A program made the position numbers and the translations under genes. A stretch of 64,000 bases of DNA from Candidatus Sulfotelmatobacter kueseliae (lineage in GTDB: Bacteria > Acidobacteriota > Terriglobia > Terriglobales > Acidobacteriaceae), in contig OMOD01000142.1 of NCBI GenBank assembly GCA_900290255.1, forward strand, positions 1 through 64,000. The letters run 5' to 3'. Under the pieces are notes generated by a model that saw nothing but the letters and a program-made list of their open reading frames with translations, made no database searches and was not told the DNA's origin. This document shows, piece after piece, positions 27,147 through 34,870 of this stretch; positions within the stretch are counted from its first letter, which is position 1; each line of letters opens with the position of its first letter.

Positions 27147-27257
27147 GTCATCCTGAGCGCAGCCGTTCTTCAGGCGGAGCGAAGGATCTCCCTTGCATGA
27201 GAATTCACTCGGGAGATCCCTCGTCCCGCTGGTGAAAACGCGGGACGTCGGGATGAC
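27147..27257. repeat. Nested palindromic element (three hairpins)
   Basis: Outer arms GTCATCC (27147-27153) and GGATGAC (27251-27257) enclose two further perfect inverted repeats: GGATCTCCC/GGGAGATCC (27184-27192 and 27211-27219) and CGTCCCGC/GCGGGACG (27222-27229 and 27240-27247). The layout is like a small cloverleaf. It lies between the peroxiredoxin stop codon and the start of paralogue B. Similar text (CGGTCATACTGAGCG) occurs near 53413. No coding sequence is seen in the 260-bp gap. Confidence 0.6.
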
Positions 27258-27273
27258 TGCCGCTGAAGATGAT

Positions 27274-27840
27274 TCAGTTCTTCATCTTTGGCCGTGCGCA
27301 CGCGTCCACGATCTTCTTTGGATCAATCGCATCCCGGTCGACCTGCTCTTCCATGATCTTTCCATCCTTGCCGATCAGGAAGTTCACCCGGCGCGGTGCC
27401 TGATATTCGTCTTTGTAGATTCCGTACTGGTGGGTGACTTTGCCGCCCCAGTCGCTCAGCAAGGGGAAGGTCACTCCAATCTGGTCGGCGAAAGCCTTAT
27501 TGGCGAAGGCACTATCCATGCTCACACCCAGGACCTGGGTGTCGGCTGCTTCCAGCGTTTTCAGATTCTGCTGGAAGTTTTTCATTTGCTGCGTTCAACC
27601 CCCGGTGAAGGCGAAGATATAAAACGCCAGCACGACGTTCTTCTTGCCGCGGTAGTCACTCAGCTTCACTTCTTTCTCGTCGTTGCCGTCGAAGTATTTC
27701 AAGGTGAAGTCCGGCGCCGCATCACCGACCTTTGGCATACTCGGGGCCTCCTTCTTCCCCTGTGCGAACAGCGCGGCGGACGATGTCAGCAAGCCGGCCA
27801 ACAACACGGCCGCCACAAGTTCGGAGCGTCTTCTATGCAT
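27274..27840 (-). CDS. Secreted peroxiredoxin (AhpC/TSA-like), probable selenoprotein with in-frame TGA at the peroxidatic position
   Basis: Reads as one 188-residue frame interrupted only by TGA at 27597-27595 (codon 82). A signal peptide ([21 protein letters not shown]) precedes the thioredoxin fold: [10 protein letters not shown], then [23 protein letters not shown], then [20 protein letters not shown], and [11 protein letters not shown]. In homologues the residue after FTGG is the peroxidatic Cys of the TxxC motif, so the TGA replaces exactly the catalytic residue (T79-G-G-X82). A SECIS-like hairpin follows at once (27549-27577), so selenocysteine insertion is the best reading. A disabling Cys-to-stop mutation is the alternative. 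A Cys near the C-terminus (DACARP) could be a resolving thiol. GGGAGGGG precedes the ATG. It would reduce peroxides outside the cytoplasm. Confidence 0.8.
27549..27577 (-). promoter_or_regulatory. Bacterial SECIS-like hairpin downstream of the TGA
   Basis: On the minus strand CTTCCAGC (27577-27570) and GCTGGAAG (27556-27549) form a perfect 8-bp stem with a 13-nt apical loop, AGAATCTGAAAAC. The loop begins 25 nt after the TGA at 27597-27595. This fits the published description of bacterial SECIS elements: loop 16-37 nt after UGA, 3-14 nt long, with a G within its first two bases, and a stem of 4-16 bp. SelB would bind here to deliver selenocysteyl-tRNA. Confidence 0.7.
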
Positions 27841-28020
27841 AAACCCCTCCCACGGAACTGTCGGCTAGCATATCCCGCCCCGGCTTTGCGGTAAACCCGA
27901 AAGTACCCTTATTTGCGATCTTTTGACATTGCCGAAACGAGTGGCAAAACAGTACAGTTCTGGTCGGAGCCAGCGACACGGATTTCCGGGCGTCCGCGTC
28001 ATGCTGGCTCGAACCGTGCG

Positions 28021-29820
28021 ATGGGCATTGCCACACTGAACGACATTTTCTTCGCCGCGGTCGAACGCAATCACGACCGCATGCTGCTGCACCGCGAAGC
28101 TGGGAAGTGGCTGACCATCACCTCCCGCGAGTTCGGCCAAAGCGTAGCCCGCACCGCTCGCGCGCTCCATGCCTGGGGCATTCGACGCGGCGACCGCATT
28201 GCCATCCTCAGCGAGAACCGCCACGAGTGGCCCATCGCCGACATGGCGAGCCTGCTTCTCGGTGCCGTCACCGTGCCGCTGTACACCACGCTCACCGCCG
28301 AACAGAACGCGTTCATGCTGAGGGACTCGGGCTGCAGCGCCATCTTCCTGTCGTCCGACCAGCATCTGCACAAAGTCCTTTCGATTCTTCCCCGGACTCA
28401 GATCGAGAGAATCATCGTCATGGACGCGATCGAATTCACCGGCGACCTCGCCCCCTTTGCCGGCCAATGCGCAACCATGCCCCAAGTCACGCGGCAGGGC
28501 CCGCTTGATCTGGGCCCCGAGATCGAGGCCCGGGCGCGCTCCATCGCAGCCGATGATCTGGCGACCATTGTCTACACCTCGGGGACAACTGGAACGCCCA
28601 AAGGGGCGATGCTCACTCACGGCAACCTGGTCTCCAACATTCAGTGCTCGATGCTTGGCTTCGACCTGCATGCCGGGCACATCAGCGTTTCGTTCCTTCC
28701 GCTTTGCCACATCACGGCCCGCCATGTCGATTTCGCGCTGCTCTACCATGGCGTGACACTGGCCTACTGCCCGTTCATTGACCGGCTGCCGGCGGCGCTA
28801 TTGGAGGTGCGGCCGACGATCTTTGTCGCCGTGCCGCGAGTCTACGAAAAAATCTATGCTCAAGCCCAGCAGAAAGCGAATGGATTTCCCAAGCGCGCGA
28901 TCTTCGACTGGGCCCTTTCTGTCGGACGCGAGCATAAGCCGCAAGTTCTCGCCGGAAAAACTCCCACATCGCCGAGCTGGAAATTAGCCAGCAAGCTCGT
29001 CTTTTCGAAGATTCGGGAAGGTCTGGGCGGCCGCGTCGAGACTTTCATCTCCGGCGGAGCGCCGCTGGGCCGCGAGCTGGCCGAGTGGTACGCGGCCGTC
29101 GGCATCCCCATTCACGAAGGCTACGGCCTCACCGAGACCTCACCTGTGATCGCAGTCAACACTCCCCGGAACCACCGCATCGGCACCGTGGGCAAGATTC
29201 TTCCCAACTTGGAGGTTCGTATTGCCGAAGATGGCGAAATCCTGGTGCGCGGTCCGTCTGTCTTCAAAGGCTATTGGAATCGCCCGGAAGAAACGAAGGC
29301 TGCCCTGGTGGATGGCTGGTTCCACACCGGCGACATCGGCGAAATTGACACCGACGGGTATCTCTCCGTCACCGACCGCAAGAAAGACCTGATCAAAACT
29401 TCCGGCGGAAAATTCATCGCTCCGCAGCCCATCGAAAACGCGCTCAAGCTCAATACCTTCATCGGAGTCGCCGCGATCCTCGGTGAAAAACGCAAATTCC
29501 CCGCTGTCCTGATCTCGCCCAACTTTCCGCTGCTCGAGGATTGGGCGGGCGCGAACGGCATCGCTTTTTCGTCGCGCGCGGAACTGATTGCGCATCCCAA
29601 GGTGCAAGCGCTGTACGACGGCATCATCGAAGGCATTAATCAGAATCTGGCTCGTTTCGAGAAGCTGAAACGGGTGCTGCTGGTGGCGGATGAATTTTCC
29701 GCTGGAAACGGCGTCTTGACACCGACGCTCAAACTCCGCCGCCGCGTCGTTGAACAGCGCTATCGCCGCCAGATTGATGAGCTTTACGCCGAGGCGGAAA
29801 CGGCAACCCTACCGCAGTAG
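28021..29820 (+). CDS. Long-chain acyl-CoA synthetase (AMP-forming)
   Basis: ANL-superfamily enzyme that activates fatty acids via acyl-adenylate to acyl-CoA. The phosphate-binding motif TIVYTSGTTGTPKGAML lies near residue 180. YGLTETSPVIAVN (A5) is near residue 365, WFHTGDIGEIDTDGYLSVTDRKKDLIKTSGGK (A7-A8) near 430, and the catalytic C-terminal Lys region is present. The length of about 600 residues matches FadD15/long-chain ligases of the kind common in Acidobacteria and actinobacteria. The ATG at 28021 (MGIATLNDIFFAAVERN) starts where homologues do; 36 in-frame upstream codons look non-coding. It is divergent from the peroxiredoxin gene. Confidence 0.92.
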   Translation: MGIATLNDIFFAAVERNHDRMLLHREAGKWLTITSREFGQSVARTARALHAWGIRRGDRIAILSENRHEWPIADMASLLLGAVTVPLYTTLTAEQNAFMLRDSGCSAIFLSSDQHLHKVLSILPRTQIERIIVMDAIEFTGDLAPFAGQCATMPQVTRQGPLDLGPEIEARARSIAADDLATIVYTSGTTGTPKGAMLTHGNLVSNIQCSMLGFDLHAGHISVSFLPLCHITARHVDFALLYHGVTLAYCPFIDRLPAALLEVRPTIFVAVPRVYEKIYAQAQQKANGFPKRAIFDWALSVGREHKPQVLAGKTPTSPSWKLASKLVFSKIREGLGGRVETFISGGAPLGRELAEWYAAVGIPIHEGYGLTETSPVIAVNTPRNHRIGTVGKILPNLEVRIAEDGEILVRGPSVFKGYWNRPEETKAALVDGWFHTGDIGEIDTDGYLSVTDRKKDLIKTSGGKFIAPQPIENALKLNTFIGVAAILGEKRKFPAVLISPNFPLLEDWAGANGIAFSSRAELIAHPKVQALYDGIIEGINQNLARFEKLKRVLLVADEFSAGNGVLTPTLKLRRRVVEQRYRRQIDELYAEAETATLPQ

Positions 29821-29973
29821 AAACAAGCAGGCCAGATAAAGTGACTGCGGCAACCCGCAGCCAAGAATGGAATTCTCCGGCTTTCTCGTCAGCCCCTACA
29901 ATATTCGCACCCCCCAATTCGTCTACACCCGTAGATGAAGGGCGCGGCGAGCGTAGCGCGGATAACCGAGCGG

Positions 29974-30531
29974 ATGAGCCTCGAACAGAACCGGCGGATC
30001 TCCGAGGTGGTCAAGCAGGAGCAGTCCCGGCTGCGCAACTTCATTCGCCGGCGGGTGCCTGACCCGCGCGATGCCGAAGACATCCTGCAGGAGGTCTTCT
30101 ACGAACTGGTGGAGGCGAACCGCCTGCTGATGCCGATCGAGCACGTGACGGGCTGGCTCTTCCGCGTCACGCGCAACCGCATCACCGATCTCTTCCGCAA
30201 GAAGACGCCGGAGAGTTTCAGCCATGCCGCCCTGGCCGACGACGAAGAAGAGTTGCTGCACTTGGAAGACTTGCTGCCTTCGCCCGATGCCGGCCCGGAC
30301 GCTCTTTACGCCCGCAGCGTGCTGCTCGACGAACTTGAGTCTGCACTCGACGAACTGCCGGACGAGCAGCGCGAGGTGTTTGTCGGCCACGAGCTCGAGG
30401 GACGCAGCTTCAAGCAGATGGCCGCCGAGACCGGTGTGAGCGTCAATACGCTGCTCTCGCGCAAACGCTACGCGGTGCTGCATCTGCGTGAGCGGTTACG
30501 AAGCATTTACGACGAGTTTACGAAAGCGTGA
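29974..30531 (+). CDS. ECF-type RNA polymerase sigma factor
   Basis: A small sigma-70-family factor of about 185 residues. Region 2 is visible as LRNFIRRRVPDPRDAEDILQEVFYELVE and the GWLFRVTRNRITDLFRKK promoter-melting segment. Region 4 is LDELPDEQREVFVGHELEGRSFKQMAAETGVSVNTLLSRKRYAVLHLRE. An acidic linker (DDEEELLHLEDLLP) joins them. The ATG at 29974 is preferred; an in-frame ATG at 29935 would add 13 residues with little support. It is followed after 10 bp by a small membrane protein gene, so the two are probably co-transcribed. No classical zinc-binding anti-sigma factor (HxxxCxxC) is seen. Confidence 0.9.
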   Translation: MSLEQNRRISEVVKQEQSRLRNFIRRRVPDPRDAEDILQEVFYELVEANRLLMPIEHVTGWLFRVTRNRITDLFRKKTPESFSHAALADDEEELLHLEDLLPSPDAGPDALYARSVLLDELESALDELPDEQREVFVGHELEGRSFKQMAAETGVSVNTLLSRKRYAVLHLRERLRSIYDEFTKA

Positions 30532-30541
30532 GGAACCGAAT

Positions 30542-30880
30542 ATGAGAAGGAAAATGTTTTTTATTGCTCCGCTGGCGATTCTGGCGATGCTGCTGTTTAT
30601 CGTGGCCGGCGGCGAGGTGGTGCTGCATCTGTGGAATTGGCTGCTGCCGCCTCTCTTCGGCTGGCATCAGATCACCTTCTGGCAGGCGCTTGGAATTCTG
30701 GTACTGTGCCGGATCCTCTTCGGCCGCATTGGTGGCCGCGGGTTTCACCGCTCTAACTTTCGCCGCCGCATGAGCGAGCGCTGGGAACACATGACGCCCG
30801 AGGAGCGAGAGCGATTCCGGCAAGGCATGCGCGGTCGTTGTGGCTTCGGCACGCCGGAGAGCGAGAGCAAGCAGCCATGA
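30542..30880 (+). CDS. Small membrane protein linked to the ECF sigma factor
   Basis: No family recognised. A 112-residue product with two probable transmembrane helices (MFFIAPLAILAMLLFIVAGG and FWQALGILVLCRILFGRIGG) and a basic/acidic cytoplasmic-type tail (FRRRMSERWEHMTPEERERFRQGM), a motif common in small bacterial membrane proteins of unknown role. The ATG has GAGGAA upstream and lies 10 bp after the sigma factor stop. The position suggests a modulator of the sigma factor, but nothing in the sequence proves it. Confidence 0.8.
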   Translation: MRRKMFFIAPLAILAMLLFIVAGGEVVLHLWNWLLPPLFGWHQITFWQALGILVLCRILFGRIGGRGFHRSNFRRRMSERWEHMTPEERERFRQGMRGRCGFGTPESESKQP

Positions 30881-30960
30881 GCCCTGAGATTGCTCTCGAG
30901 TGGCGGAGCGCTCGGAAGCGATTTGCTGCTGCGGTTCGTGCTCGCGCGCAGCACTTTCAT

Positions 30961-30966
30961 TACAAT
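30961..30966 (+). promoter_or_regulatory. TACAAT -10-like element before thiG
   Basis: TACAAT matches the -10 consensus at five of six positions and ends 7 bp before the thiG ATG, so a transcript from here would be leaderless or nearly so. No good -35 box is visible at 16-18 bp. The same TTACAAT heptamer lies just before the starts at 41906 and 45487, and 48 bp before 49426. Confidence 0.35.
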
Positions 30967-30973
30967 AGAGACT

Positions 30974-31747
30974 ATGTCGGATTCGTTAATCATCGCTGGA
31001 CGCTCTTTCCGCTCCCGGCTGATCGTGGGCACGGGAAAATACAAGTCCTTTCAGGAAACCGCACGTGCGCTCGAAGCCAGCGGCGCCGAGATGGTCACGG
31101 TCGCGGTGCGCCGCGTCAATCTGGACCGCAGCAAGGAATCGCTGCTCGACTACATTGATCCCAAGAAGTATTTTCTGCTGCCCAACACCGCGGGATGCTA
31201 CACGGCTGACGAGGCTATCCGCGCCGCACGCCTCGGCCGAGAAGTCGGCTTGTCCGATTGGGTCAAGCTCGAGGTCATCGGCGACCAGGCCACGCTTTAT
31301 CCTGACGTGCAGGCGACGCTCGAGGCGACGCGCACGCTGGTGAAGGAAGGCTTCACGGTTCTGCCCTACACCTCCGATGACGTGGTCTTCGCCAAACGCC
31401 TGGTCGAGGCCGGCGCGGCCGCCGTCATGCCCCTGGGCGCGCCCATTGGCAGCGGCATGGGCATTCAGAACCAGGCCCACATCCGCATTCTGCGGGAAAT
31501 GATCACGGGTGTGCCGTTGATCGTGGATGCCGGCGTGGGCACGGCTTCCGACGCCGCGATTGCCATGGAACTTGGCGCCGATGCGGTACTGATGAATACC
31601 GGCATTGCCAACGCGCAAGATCCTGTGCTCATGGCCCAGGCCATGCAGCACGCGGTGCTCGCCGGACGTCAGGCATATCTGGCCGGTCGCATGCAGAAGA
31701 AACTCTACGCCACGGCCAGTTCGCCCCTGGAAGGCGTGGTGCGGTAG
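30974..31747 (+). CDS. thiG: Thiazole synthase
   Basis: Forms the thiazole phosphate of thiamine from deoxyxylulose phosphate, dehydroglycine and the ThiS thiocarboxylate. The 257-residue TIM barrel contains [12 protein letters not shown] near residue 14, the catalytic Lys in [10 protein letters not shown] near residue 96, PLGAPIGSG near residue 155, and [30 protein letters not shown] near residue 180. The ATG at 30974 fits homologues; 28 in-frame upstream codons do not. No other thi gene is adjacent, and no TPP riboswitch is evident upstream. A terminator follows at 31819. Confidence 0.95.
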   Translation: MSDSLIIAGRSFRSRLIVGTGKYKSFQETARALEASGAEMVTVAVRRVNLDRSKESLLDYIDPKKYFLLPNTAGCYTADEAIRAARLGREVGLSDWVKLEVIGDQATLYPDVQATLEATRTLVKEGFTVLPYTSDDVVFAKRLVEAGAAAVMPLGAPIGSGMGIQNQAHIRILREMITGVPLIVDAGVGTASDAAIAMELGADAVLMNTGIANAQDPVLMAQAMQHAVLAGRQAYLAGRMQKKLYATASSPLEGVVR

Positions 31748-31818
31748 TGTGACTCGGTAGTGTGGCGCGGGCGCTCCCGGCCGCGAGGGGTCGCGGAGAG
31801 TTCCCGATGCAGAAACGA

Positions 31819-31846
31819 GAGGGCGACCCGCAGGCCGCCCTCTTTT
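31819..31846 (+). terminator. Rho-independent terminator after thiG
   Basis: GAGGGCG and CGCCCTC pair around a 10-base loop and are followed by TTTTC. It lies about 72 bp after thiG and 24 bp before the convergent gene's stop codon. Confidence 0.7.
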
Positions 31847-31869
31847 CTTGTGCCGTTTCCCCAGACGGT

Positions 31870-32199
31870 CTACAGCATCTTGGCACTGTCTACGTGGATG
31901 GAATCCCCCTTCATGGTTCCAGTCACAGCGACGTGATGCCCTTCGTGCCCCTTGAGAGCATCCGGATTTTCCACGGCCAGCACTTTTTGATCGCCATCGG
32001 TGACCACCACCATCTTTGCGCCGGCGGCCAGGCACTTCTTGGTGCACTCCTCGGCGCCCGCATGCGCGCCTTTGGCTCCGCATTTGTCATCGACAATCCA
32101 ACCGTTGACGGTTGTGCTCTTGCCCATGTCGTCGAACGCCAACGCCGACAGAGCAAACACGAAACACACCGCAAGACAAACTGCTGCTACTTTTCTCAT
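31870..32199 (-). CDS. Small secreted Cys-containing protein (resembles DUF5818-type)
   Basis: A 109-residue exported protein of unknown function. A signal peptide (VAAVCLAVCFVFALSALAF) is followed by TVNGWIVDDKCGAKGAHAGAEECTKKCLAAGAKMVVVTDGD and a C-terminal KGHEGHHVAVTGTMKGDSIHV block, a small beta-barrel-like pattern with three Cys. I recall this layout from secreted acidobacterial proteins annotated as DUF5818, but cannot confirm the match. The ATG at 32199 has AAAGGAG upstream; a longer in-frame opening (to 32376) has no leader-like text. It stands alone, convergent with thiG. Confidence 0.75.
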   Translation of the reverse strand: MRKVAAVCLAVCFVFALSALAFDDMGKSTTVNGWIVDDKCGAKGAHAGAEECTKKCLAAGAKMVVVTDGDQKVLAVENPDALKGHEGHHVAVTGTMKGDSIHVDSAKML

Positions 32200-32387
32200 G
32201 GCCGGTTTCTCCTTTTGGAAATTCGCTTTGCGGTCCCACGCACCGCAAACCCCACAGTGCAGCGAAAATGGCTTCGCTTCAGGAAGCCAATCCGCCGGAT
32301 TCTGAAATCTCGTAACGGAACTATACCACAGGGGAAAGCTGAAGTGGTCAAGGCGAGGCAACATCGGAACGGGCATGCCGCGAACGG

Positions 32388-32864
32388 CTACTTTCTTGCC
32401 GAGCGATTGGCCGGCGGCGCAGGTTTCGCGGGAACCGGGGCCGGAGCAACGTACACGTATTCTCCCGGTTTGGCGTAGCCTAACTGCTCCCGCGCTTCCT
32501 TTTCGATGGCCTTCTCGTCGCTCTGCAGGCCCTGAATCTGTTGCGTATAGCGATTATTATCCTGCTGCACTTTTTCGATCTGCTTCTGCAATGCTTCATA
32601 GTCGGCGCGCTTCTGCCGGTAAACCACCCATCCATTGGCGCCGAACATCACGTGCCCCAATAGCGACGCGGCCGCTACCGCCATGGCCGCGGTTACGATC
32701 CTCCGCCGCAAGGCATAGAGGCGCATGGCCGGCGGACGCAGCCGCTCCATCCAGGAGGCAGCCATCGCTCCCGCCTGCGGCGCGTGCTCGATCACAGCCC
32801 GCAGACCGTCCTCCGGTCGTGAAAGTTTCGTGATGTTGGAGAACCGCTTCACTCGAAGATCCAA
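32388..32864 (-). CDS. FtsB/DivIC-family septum formation protein
   Basis: Bitopic division protein that bridges FtsL and FtsQ/DivIB. The N-terminal cytoplasmic part (about 55 residues) is longer than usual. It is followed by one transmembrane helix (VTAAMAVAAASLLGHVMFGANG) and a coiled coil (VVYRQKRADYEALQKQIEKVQQDNNRYTQQIQ), then the family's LQSDEKAIEKEAREQLGYAKPGEYVYV motif near residue 120. A Pro/Ala tail ends the protein. The start overlaps the end of the phosphohexomutase gene by 16 bp; internal Met codons near residues 34, 39 and 47 are possible alternatives. Confidence 0.85.
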   Translation of the reverse strand: MDLRVKRFSNITKLSRPEDGLRAVIEHAPQAGAMAASWMERLRPPAMRLYALRRRIVTAAMAVAAASLLGHVMFGANGWVVYRQKRADYEALQKQIEKVQQDNNRYTQQIQGLQSDEKAIEKEAREQLGYAKPGEYVYVAPAPVPAKPAPPANRSARK

Positions 32865-34258
32865 TGCTGCGCCGCCGTGCTCAGCTTCTCCAGGCCTTTC
32901 TCGCTACGCGCTTCCGAGTACACGCGCACCACCGGTTCAGTTCCCGACAACCGGTAACACACCCACGATCCGTCACTGAACACGAGCTTCAATCCGTCGG
33001 TGCGGACGACCTGACTCACTGCATGTCCGCAGAACTCCCGCGGATCGGCCTTCAACTTTTCAGTGAACTTCTCCTTCACCGCCGGCGTCAATCGGAAGTT
33101 GTCGCGTCTTGGATAATAGGAACCAACTTGGTTACATAGCGCCTTCAGTTGTTCCCCCAGCGGCTTCGCTCGGCGTGCCACTGCCTCGCAGCACAAAAGC
33201 CCGGCCAGCAGGCCGTCTTTTTCCGGCACATGGTGCCGGATGGACAGCCCCGCGCTCTCTTCTCCGCCGATGGCGATTTTGTCCTGCATGATCAGTTCGC
33301 CGATGTACTTGAAGCCCACCGGGGTCTCATGCAGCTCCACGCTGTGTTTTTTGGCCAGCGCATTGATCAGATTTGTGGTCGCGACCGATTTCGCCACGCC
33401 GTTTTTCCAGCCCCGGCTCTCCACCAGGTAGTCGAAAAGCAGTGCGATCACGTAGTTCGGTTGCAGAAACGTGCCGTCCGCATCAACGATACCGAAACGG
33501 TCGGCATCGCCATCGGTGGCGATTCCGATTTGCGCTCCCGCTTCGTGCATTTTCTTCCGCAGACCCTCCAGCAAGTGGTCGTCAGGTTCGGGCGCGTGCC
33601 CGCCAAACAACACGTCACGGTAGTCGTGCACCGTTGCCACTTGCACTCCGGCGCTGCGCAGCAGTTCGTCGGAGTATCCCCGCGCCGCGCCCCACATGGG
33701 ATCAAACGCGACCCGCACGCCCGCTTTCCGGATCGCCTCCAGGTCAACGATCTCTCCCAGCCGCTTCAGGTACGCCGGCTTCGGGTCGAGCGCCTCTTTT
33801 CCGGCTGCCTTCGCCGCAACTTTTGCCGGCGGGAGCGAATCGCTGTCCTCTGCCGCAATTTCCGCCTCGATTTTCTTCGTGACTTCCGGCAGCGCCGGAC
33901 AACCATCCGGCGTCGAAAACTTGATTCCGTTGTACTCGGGCGGATTGTGCGAAGCGGTGAAGTTGATGACCCCGTCCGCTTTCAGCTGAATCACGGCGTA
34001 AGCAAACGATGGCGTAGGTGCAGGCTCGGCTACGACCAGCGGCGTGATGCCCTGCGCCGCCAGGATCTCGGCTGCCATGGAGCAGAACGTCTCGCCCAGA
34101 AACCGCGGGTCGCGTCCCACGATAACCCGCGCCCCTTGCAGCTTCTGCGAAACCACGTAGCGCGCGATCCCGCTCACCGCGCGCCGCACGTTGGCAAACG
34201 TGAACTCCTCGGCCATGACCGCCCGCCATCCTGATGTCCCAAACTTGATCTGCACCAT
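32849..34258 (-). CDS. Phosphoglucomutase/phosphomannomutase family protein
   Basis: Alpha-D-phosphohexomutase that moves phosphate between C6 and C1 of a hexose phosphate, feeding cell-wall or exopolysaccharide precursors. All active-site signatures are present: FGTSGWRA at the start, the phosphoserine loop TASHNPPEYNG near residue 100, the Mg-binding DGDADR near residue 240, the sugar loop GEESAG near residue 325, and the phosphate-binding RLSGTEPVVRVY at the end. The ATG at 34258 is preferred to one four codons earlier. Whether glucose, mannose or glucosamine phosphate is the main substrate cannot be told. It is coupled to the FtsB-like gene by overlap. Confidence 0.92.
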   Translation of the reverse strand: MVQIKFGTSGWRAVMAEEFTFANVRRAVSGIARYVVSQKLQGARVIVGRDPRFLGETFCSMAAEILAAQGITPLVVAEPAPTPSFAYAVIQLKADGVINFTASHNPPEYNGIKFSTPDGCPALPEVTKKIEAEIAAEDSDSLPPAKVAAKAAGKEALDPKPAYLKRLGEIVDLEAIRKAGVRVAFDPMWGAARGYSDELLRSAGVQVATVHDYRDVLFGGHAPEPDDHLLEGLRKKMHEAGAQIGIATDGDADRFGIVDADGTFLQPNYVIALLFDYLVESRGWKNGVAKSVATTNLINALAKKHSVELHETPVGFKYIGELIMQDKIAIGGEESAGLSIRHHVPEKDGLLAGLLCCEAVARRAKPLGEQLKALCNQVGSYYPRRDNFRLTPAVKEKFTEKLKADPREFCGHAVSQVVRTDGLKLVFSDGSWVCYRLSGTEPVVRVYSEARSEKGLEKLSTAAQHWIFE

Positions 34259-34360
34259 ATTCCGCCTCACACTACGCCCGCAAAGTGCTAATCTCTGGTC
34301 GACGTCCGAAAGCTGTTCCTAGCCTGCCTTGAGCCGAAAGGGCGAAGGGACTGATTTTAT

Positions 34361-34693
34361 ATGACTGACAAACGAATCGTCCTCTCTACTGCCGGGTCGA
34401 CAGAAGAATCACGCAAGATCGCGCGTTTCCTGGTCGAGCGCCAGCTCGCCGCCTGCGTCAACATCATCCCGCACATCGAATCCGTCTATCTCTGGCAGGG
34501 CAAGATCGAAGCCAGCCACGAATGCCTGCTGCTGATCAAGACCAGCGCCGACCAGTTTCCCGCCGTCCGCGATGCCATCTGCGAGTTGCATTCCTATGAA
34601 CTGCCCGAATGCCTCGCGCTCGGCGTCGAAGACGGCAGTTCCGAATACCTGGACTGGCTGGGAGACTCACTGGGTGGCGACGTGGCGCCCTGA
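34361..34693 (+). CDS. cutA: Divalent-cation tolerance protein CutA
   Basis: Small trimeric ferredoxin-like-fold protein of the CutA1 family, linked to copper and other divalent-cation tolerance in E. coli, though the biochemical role is still vague. The 110 residues show the family pattern: VLSTAGSTEESRKIARFLVERQLAACVNIIP at residues 7-37, VYLWQGKIEASHECLLLIKT, then the HSYELPECLAL signature near residue 80 and YLDWL near the C-terminus. Divergent from the phosphohexomutase gene. Confidence 0.93.
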   Translation: MTDKRIVLSTAGSTEESRKIARFLVERQLAACVNIIPHIESVYLWQGKIEASHECLLLIKTSADQFPAVRDAICELHSYELPECLALGVEDGSSEYLDWLGDSLGGDVAP

Positions 34694-34834
34694 ACCGCCG
34701 GGTTCTGGGCGCGCTCTATGACTTGAGGCGCGGAGAGGCGGTGATACACCGCGGAATTCCACTCGCGGGAGCCGGGCTGCTGTTCGTTGCTCACAAGAAA
34801 GGGTGGACGCAGAGAACTGGGATTCCTTAGGTCT

Positions 34835-34863
34835 ATCCGTGCGAATCGGTGCAAATCCGTGGC
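34835..34863. repeat. Triplicated 10-bp repeat in a convergent gap
   Basis: ATCCGTGCGA, ATCGGTGCAA and ATCCGTGGC follow one another in the gap between cutA and the convergent PLP enzyme gene. The same kind of ATCCGTG iteration is common as a dispersed intergenic repeat in bacterial genomes; only this copy is in the window. Confidence 0.5.
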
Positions 34864-34870
34864 AAGAATT

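Noticed and set aside
27274-27840. Reading the peroxiredoxin as two separate genes or a plain pseudogene
   Set aside because: The two halves are in the same frame, the break is exactly at the catalytic Cys codon as TGA, and a SECIS-like hairpin follows. A point mutation remains possible but is less likely.
30881-30973. Possible TPP riboswitch before thiG, because of CCCTGAGA
   Set aside because: Only the CTGAGA core is present. The partner ACCC segment and the conserved CTGATCTGGATAATGCC-type 3' part are absent, and the gap is too short.
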